Below, one piece after another: positions 5,790 through 9,614 of a stretch of 9,614 nucleotides of DNA. The stretch spans positions 1 to 9,614 of the forward strand of contig DATNIC010000106.1 of assembly GCA_035604635.1 (NCBI GenBank), given 5' to 3'. The stretch's first letter is position 1, and each line of letters starts with the position of its first letter. The translations under genes and the position numbers were made by a program. A model generated the notes under the pieces. It had not been told where the DNA came from. It saw only the letters and a list, made by a program, of their open reading frames with translations, and did no database searches. The DNA comes from DATNIC01 sp035604635 (lineage in GTDB: Bacteria > Vulcanimicrobiota > Vulcanimicrobiia > Vulcanimicrobiales > Vulcanimicrobiaceae).

Positions 5790-7505
5790 ATGGCCCAAAC
5801 CATTCCGGCCGCAAAAGAGCTGCCGCCCATCGAAGCTGCGCCCGAAAAGATCTCGGGCGGCCATCTCGTCGCCAAGGCACTGAAGAACGAAGGGATCGAC
5901 GCGATCTTCACCCTGTGCGGCGGTCATATCATCGACATCTACGACGGCTGCATCGATGAAGGGATCAAGATCATCGACGTCCGCCACGAACAGGTCGCCG
6001 CGCACGCCGCCGACGGCTACGCACGCATGACCGGGAAGATGGGTTGCGCGGTCGTCACTGCCGGACCCGGAACGACGAACTCCGTCACCGGCGTCGCGAA
6101 CGCGTTCCGCGCCGAGAGCCCGATGCTTCTCATCGGTGGTCAGTCCGCGCTCTCGCAGCACATGATGGGGGGCCTGCAAAATCTCGACCATGTCAGCATG
6201 ATGCGGCCGATCACGAAGTTCTCGACGTCGGTCCCGACGACCGAACGAATCGCCGACTTCGTAGCGATGGCAGCGCGCGAAGCGTTCAACGGCGCCTACG
6301 GGCCGTCGTATCTCGAGATTCCGCGCGACGTGCTCGACTTGAAAATCGATCCGGCCAAAGCCGTGATCCCTAAGGCCGGGACCTATCGTGCCTCGACGAG
6401 GAGCATCGGCGATCCGGCCGACGTCGAGAAGTTGGCTGACATCCTCGTCCGCGCGAAAAAGCCATGCGTCCTCCTGGGCCAGCAGGTTTGGACTTGCCGC
6501 GGGACCGATGCGGCGCGCGAGTTCGTAGAAAAATTGAACATCCCGGCATACATGAATGGCGCCGGCCGCGGGACGCTCCCGCCCGACCACCCGCTGAACT
6601 TCCAATTAACCCGGCGCGACGCGTTCGGCGAAGCCGACGTCACGGTTATCGTCGGGACGCCGTTCGATTTCCGGCTCGGATACGGCAGGAGCGTCAAGTC
6701 GCCGACCGTCGTGCAGATCGACATGTCGTACGCGACGATAGGGAAGAACCGCAGCGTCAGCTTGGGCATGGCCGGCGACGTCGGCGCGATCCTCGCCGCG
6801 GTGACGCAAGCCGCTTCCGGTCGCGGCAACAACGGTGCCGCCGGGCGGAAGGAATGGGTCGCGCAATTGCGCGCCAAGGAAGACGCAGCCGTGGCGGCGC
6901 GCCTGCCGAAGCTGCGTAGCGATGCGAACCCGATCCATCCGTACCGTCTCGCGTACGAGATCGATCAGTTCCTCACCGACAATTCGATCTTCATCGGCGA
7001 CGGCGGCGATGTGGTGACCTTTGCCGGGAACGTCGTGCGGCCGAAGGGACCCGGACTCTGGATGGACCCCGGTCCGCTCGGGACGCTCGGCGTCGGGACC
7101 GGCTTCGCGATGGCCGCGAAGCTGACGAATCCCAAGCGCGAAGTGGTCACGCTTTTCGGCGACGGCTCGTTCGCGATGACCGGGTTCGATATCCAGACCG
7201 CAATCCGATTCAAGCTGCCTTACATCGCGATCGTCGGCAACAACACCTACATGAATCAGATCCGCTGCGGTCAGATTCAGAAGTACGGTCCCGAACGAGG
7301 CGACGTCGGCAATTATCTGGGTGAAGTCGACTTCGAAAAGTTCGCCGACATGCTCGGCATTTACGGCGAAGCCGTGCGCGAGCCGGGCGAAATCCGCCCG
7401 GCGCTGGAGCGCGCGCGGGCTTCGGGGACCTGCGCGATCATCAACGTCTGGCTCGACCCCAACGCGTACGCGCCGGGGACCGAAAACCAGACCATGTACA
7501 AATAG
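5790..7505 (+). CDS. ThDP-dependent 2-hydroxyacyl-CoA lyase / oxalyl-CoA decarboxylase family enzyme
   Basis: The protein has 571 residues in the three-domain ThDP layout. The N-terminal Pyr domain has the cofactor-activating Glu67 in RHEQ and the AGPGTTNSVTG loop (91-101). A central domain spans about 210-340. The C-terminal PP domain has the ThDP/Mg motif GDGS (457-460) and NN (484-485). The family releases formyl-CoA: oxalyl-CoA decarboxylase (OXC) from oxalyl-CoA, hydroxyacyl-CoA lyase (HACL) from 2-hydroxyacyl-CoA. Where Oxalobacter OXC has the active-site Tyr-Glu pair (GDYEEMD), this protein has GGLQNLD, with Leu129 and Gln130; human HACL1 has Gln there. The NNxGIYxG motif of OXC and HACL1 is replaced by NNTYMNQIRCGQ. 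The C-terminus (ENQTMYK) could be a lid. I favour HACL-like chemistry, as in the actinobacterial 2-hydroxyisobutyryl-CoA lyases, but oxalyl-CoA is not excluded. GGGAGG (5778-5783) lies six bases before the ATG. An acetolactate synthase is less likely given the CoA-gene neighbours. Confidence 0.85.
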   Translation: MAQTIPAAKELPPIEAAPEKISGGHLVAKALKNEGIDAIFTLCGGHIIDIYDGCIDEGIKIIDVRHEQVAAHAADGYARMTGKMGCAVVTAGPGTTNSVTGVANAFRAESPMLLIGGQSALSQHMMGGLQNLDHVSMMRPITKFSTSVPTTERIADFVAMAAREAFNGAYGPSYLEIPRDVLDLKIDPAKAVIPKAGTYRASTRSIGDPADVEKLADILVRAKKPCVLLGQQVWTCRGTDAAREFVEKLNIPAYMNGAGRGTLPPDHPLNFQLTRRDAFGEADVTVIVGTPFDFRLGYGRSVKSPTVVQIDMSYATIGKNRSVSLGMAGDVGAILAAVTQAASGRGNNGAAGRKEWVAQLRAKEDAAVAARLPKLRSDANPIHPYRLAYEIDQFLTDNSIFIGDGGDVVTFAGNVVRPKGPGLWMDPGPLGTLGVGTGFAMAAKLTNPKREVVTLFGDGSFAMTGFDIQTAIRFKLPYIAIVGNNTYMNQIRCGQIQKYGPERGDVGNYLGEVDFEKFADMLGIYGEAVREPGEIRPALERARASGTCAIINVWLDPNAYAPGTENQTMYK

Positions 7506-7520
7506 CCTGAGGACCGCATT

Positions 7521-8792
7521 ATGACGATGACAGCACCTGCCCCGGCGACGACGACCGCCGGGAAAGCACTCTACGGCGTACGCGTACTCGACATGACCCA
7601 CGTCCAGTCGGGTCCGTCATGCACGCAGATTCTCGCTTGGCTCGGCGCCGACGTGATCAAGGTCGAGTTGCCGGGACGCGGCGACATTACGCGCCAGCAG
7701 CTGCGTGACATCCCCGAGGTCGACAGCCTGTACTTCACGATGCTCAACGGAAACAAGCGCAGCTTGACGCTCAACACGAAGACGCCGCAAGGCAAAGAGA
7801 TCTTCACTTCGCTCATCAAGTATTGCGACGTTCTGGTCGAGAACTTCGGCCCGGGCGTTCTGGACCGGCAAGGTTTCACGTGGGAGAAAATCCAGGAGCT
7901 CAACCCGCGCATGATCTACGCGTCGATCAAGGGATTTGGGCCTGGCCAGTTCGCCGACGCCAAAGCGTACGAGCCGATCGCACAGGCGATGGGCGGTTCG
8001 ATGAGCACGACCGGCTGGGAAGACGGTCCGCCCGCGGTGACGGGTTCGCAAATCGGTGATACCGGGACGGGGATCCACTGCGTCGCGGCGATCCTCGCCG
8101 CGCTGTATCAACGCGACGTCCACACCGGTAAGGGACAGCGCGTCGTCAGCGCCATGCAGGATACGGTGCTCAATCTCTGCCGCGTGAAGATGCGCGATCA
8201 GCAACGGCTTGCGCGCGGGCCGTTGCGCGAATATCCCAATAAGACGTTCGGCGACGCCGTGCCGCGGTCAGGCAATGCGTCGGGCGGCGGACATCCCGGC
8301 GCGGCGGTTCAGTGCGCGCCCGGGGGGCCGAACGACTACGTCTATCTCATCATTCAGCCGCAAATTTGGGAGCCGCTGTGTAAGGAGATGGGCCGGCCGG
8401 AGCTTGCGACCGATCCGAAATACGCGACGCCCGAAGCGCGCGTCAAGATCCTCGATGAAGTCTACGGCGTCATCGAAGAGTGGACGAGCAAGCACACGAA
8501 GTACGATGTTCTCGAGCGCTGCAATGCGATCGACGTCCCGTGCGGGCCCGTCCTCGACATGAAAGAGCTACTGGAAGACGAGTCACTTCGCGCCCGCGGA
8601 ATGATTGCGGCCGTCGACCATCCGCAGCGCGGGACGTACTACACGGTCGGATGTCCGCTCAGTCTCTCGGACTCGCCGGTCGAGTACAAGCCCTCACCGC
8701 TCTTGGGCGAGCATAACGAAGAGATCCTCAAACAAGTGATGGACTACGACAAGAAGCAAGTCGAGCAGCTTCGCGCCGCAGGAGTGATATAG
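7521..8792 (+). CDS. frc: Formyl-CoA transferase (class III CoA-transferase, YfdW/Frc type)
   Basis: The protein has 423 residues, the usual length for the CaiB/BaiF class III family, and resembles E. coli YfdW and Oxalobacter Frc along its whole length. Visible marks are THVQSGPSCTQ (26-36, with Gln29 equivalent to Frc Gln17), DSLYFTMLNGNKRS (68-81), VENFGPGVLDRQGFTWE (106-122), Tyr150, the catalytic Asp180 in IGDTGTGIH (Frc Asp169, which forms the acyl anhydride), MQDTVLNL, DAVPRSGN and the terminal LLGEH. Gln60 sits where YfdW has Gln48 and Oxalobacter Frc has Trp48, marking it as YfdW-like. The known reaction moves CoA from formyl-CoA to oxalate. The mobile glycine loop differs: NASGGGHPG here against NAGGGGQPG in those enzymes. 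A non-oxalate acceptor is therefore possible. GAGG (7509-7512) is 8 bases before the ATG, and the gap to the lyase gene is 15 bp. It is cytosolic. Confidence 0.93.
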   Translation: MTMTAPAPATTTAGKALYGVRVLDMTHVQSGPSCTQILAWLGADVIKVELPGRGDITRQQLRDIPEVDSLYFTMLNGNKRSLTLNTKTPQGKEIFTSLIKYCDVLVENFGPGVLDRQGFTWEKIQELNPRMIYASIKGFGPGQFADAKAYEPIAQAMGGSMSTTGWEDGPPAVTGSQIGDTGTGIHCVAAILAALYQRDVHTGKGQRVVSAMQDTVLNLCRVKMRDQQRLARGPLREYPNKTFGDAVPRSGNASGGGHPGAAVQCAPGGPNDYVYLIIQPQIWEPLCKEMGRPELATDPKYATPEARVKILDEVYGVIEEWTSKHTKYDVLERCNAIDVPCGPVLDMKELLEDESLRARGMIAAVDHPQRGTYYTVGCPLSLSDSPVEYKPSPLLGEHNEEILKQVMDYDKKQVEQLRAAGVI

Positions 8793-8794
8793 GG

Positions 8795-9614
8795 ATGCTA
8801 CTCGAGAAGGGCAAGATCGACTCCGCCGCGGTCCGCGAAGTCCTCGACCGCGCGAAGAAAGAGGGGCGCTCGGCGCTTAGCGCAGCCGATGCAAAGAAGG
8901 TTGCCGATGCGTGCGGGATTCCCGTCCCCAAGGAAGGGCACGCGAACTCGGCCGACGAGGCAGCGCGGCTTGCTGAAGGGATGGGCTTCCCGGTCGTCCT
9001 GAAGATCGTCTCGCCGGATATCCTTCATAAAACCGAAGCCGGCGGCGTGATTACCGGTGTCGGGAACGCCTCCGAGGCACGTGAAGCCTACGCGCAGATC
9101 GTGTCCAACGCGCGCAAGCACAGTCCGAACGCGAAGATCGACGGCGTCCAAGTCCAGCAGCAGCTCGGCGCGGGGGCGCAAGAGGTGATCGTCGGCGCGG
9201 TCACCGATCCGGGCTTCGGGAAGCTGATCGCGTTCGGACTGGGCGGAGTCCTCGTCGAGCTGATCAAGGACGTCACGTTCCGCCTCGCGCCCGCGTCGCG
9301 CGAGGATGCGCTCTCGATGCTCGACTCGATTCAGGCCGCTGAGCTACTCAAAGGCGTGCGCGGAAGCGACCCCGTCGATCGCGACGCGCTCGCCGCGATC
9401 CTCGTCGCGGTCTCGCAGCTTGTGACGGAGTTTCCCGAAATCGCCGAGGTCGATTTGAATCCCGTTTTTGCGCGCAAGGAGGGTGCGACTGCGGTCGACG
9501 TACGGATCCTGCTCGACTTCAATCCGCAGCCCGAGCGCTATCGTCCGTCGCAAGATGAGATCCTGCACGCGATGGACCACATCATGAGGCCGAAAGCGAT
9601 CGCCGTCATCGGCG
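8795..9614 (+). CDS. ADP-forming acyl-CoA synthetase (acetate-CoA ligase family), 3'-truncated
   Basis: The frame runs without a stop to the window end, giving 273 complete codons. Residues about 8-245 are an ATP-grasp domain of the ACD beta type. Marks are PVVLKIVSPDILHKTEAGGV (66-85, including the conserved His78), QEVIVG (129-134), FGLGGVLVELIKDVTFRLAP (147-166) and AEVDLNPVF (217-225), the acidic metal site. IMRPKAIAVIG (263-273) then begins a CoA-binding Rossmann domain. ATP-grasp thus comes first and the CoA-binding part second, the reverse of the commoner alpha-beta fusion. Such enzymes form an acyl-CoA from acid, ATP and CoA, releasing ADP and phosphate; the acid here is unknown. The ATG begins 2 bases after the CoA-transferase stop. 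Its likely ribosome site GGAG (8781-8784) lies inside that gene, so translation is probably coupled. The role may be to prime the CoA cycle or activate the pathway acid. Confidence 0.88.
   Translation, partial: MLLEKGKIDSAAVREVLDRAKKEGRSALSAADAKKVADACGIPVPKEGHANSADEAARLAEGMGFPVVLKIVSPDILHKTEAGGVITGVGNASEAREAYAQIVSNARKHSPNAKIDGVQVQQQLGAGAQEVIVGAVTDPGFGKLIAFGLGGVLVELIKDVTFRLAPASREDALSMLDSIQAAELLKGVRGSDPVDRDALAAILVAVSQLVTEFPEIAEVDLNPVFARKEGATAVDVRILLDFNPQPERYRPSQDEILHAMDHIMRPKAIAVIG

Noticed and set aside
5790..7505. Naming the lyase gene oxc outright
   Set aside because: The CoA-transferase neighbour invites it, but the OXC Tyr-Glu pair and NNxGIYxG motif are absent, so only a family-level call is justified.
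5655..7601. Two long minus-strand frames (316 and 331 residues) opposite the lyase gene
   Set aside because: They are shadows of a strongly conserved ThDP enzyme gene; their composition is low-complexity and they carry no family motifs.

Overview
The window is GC-rich and densely coding, with no RNA genes, mobile elements or CRISPR. Exported redox proteins with cleavable signal peptides, an acyl-CoA pathway and an FCD-type GntR regulator point to an aerobic heterotrophic bacterium, probably from soil. I suspect a little-cultured lineage such as Eremiobacterota, or a proteobacterium, but the sequence alone cannot settle this.

Block A (1-3447, + strand) is an exported electron-transfer block. 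It holds two tandem paralogues, the first cut by the window edge. The complete copy joins a signal peptide, a carboxypeptidase-regulatory-like beta domain, a one-haem cytochrome c motif (CAGCH) and a virginiamycin-B-lyase-like beta-propeller. A SCO1/SenC-type copper or thiol protein follows, after an 83-bp gap with several small inverted repeats.

Block B (3444-5008, - strand) is a two-gene operon read leftwards: a cytidylate-kinase-like P-loop protein, then an orphan NitT/TauT-type periplasmic binding protein. Its last stop codon overlaps the SCO stop within a shared CTAG.

Block C (about 5078-9614, + strand, runs off the window) diverges from block B. It encodes an FCD-family GntR regulator, a ThDP-dependent lyase of the oxalyl-CoA decarboxylase / 2-hydroxyacyl-CoA lyase superfamily, a YfdW/Frc-type formyl-CoA transferase and an ADP-forming acyl-CoA synthetase (partial). 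Gaps are 28, 15 and 2 bp, so one transcript is likely. A perfect palindrome TGGTATACCA between blocks B and C fits a GntR operator and could control both directions.

The simplest reading of block C is oxalate use: the CoA-transferase makes oxalyl-CoA and the ThDP enzyme decarboxylates it to formyl-CoA. However, the ThDP enzyme lacks several residues typical of true oxalyl-CoA decarboxylase and has a Gln where 2-hydroxyacyl-CoA lyases do. The transferase has an altered glycine loop. An alternative is therefore a formyl-CoA-cycling route for a 2-hydroxy acid: the synthetase primes the acid, the lyase splits its CoA ester to a carbonyl compound plus formyl-CoA, and the transferase passes CoA from formyl-CoA to the next acid, releasing formate. 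This is the most interesting hypothesis in the window.

The regulator's coding frame clearly extends upstream of its first ATG. No ATG, GTG or TTG is available there, only a strong ribosome binding site placed before an ATC codon.
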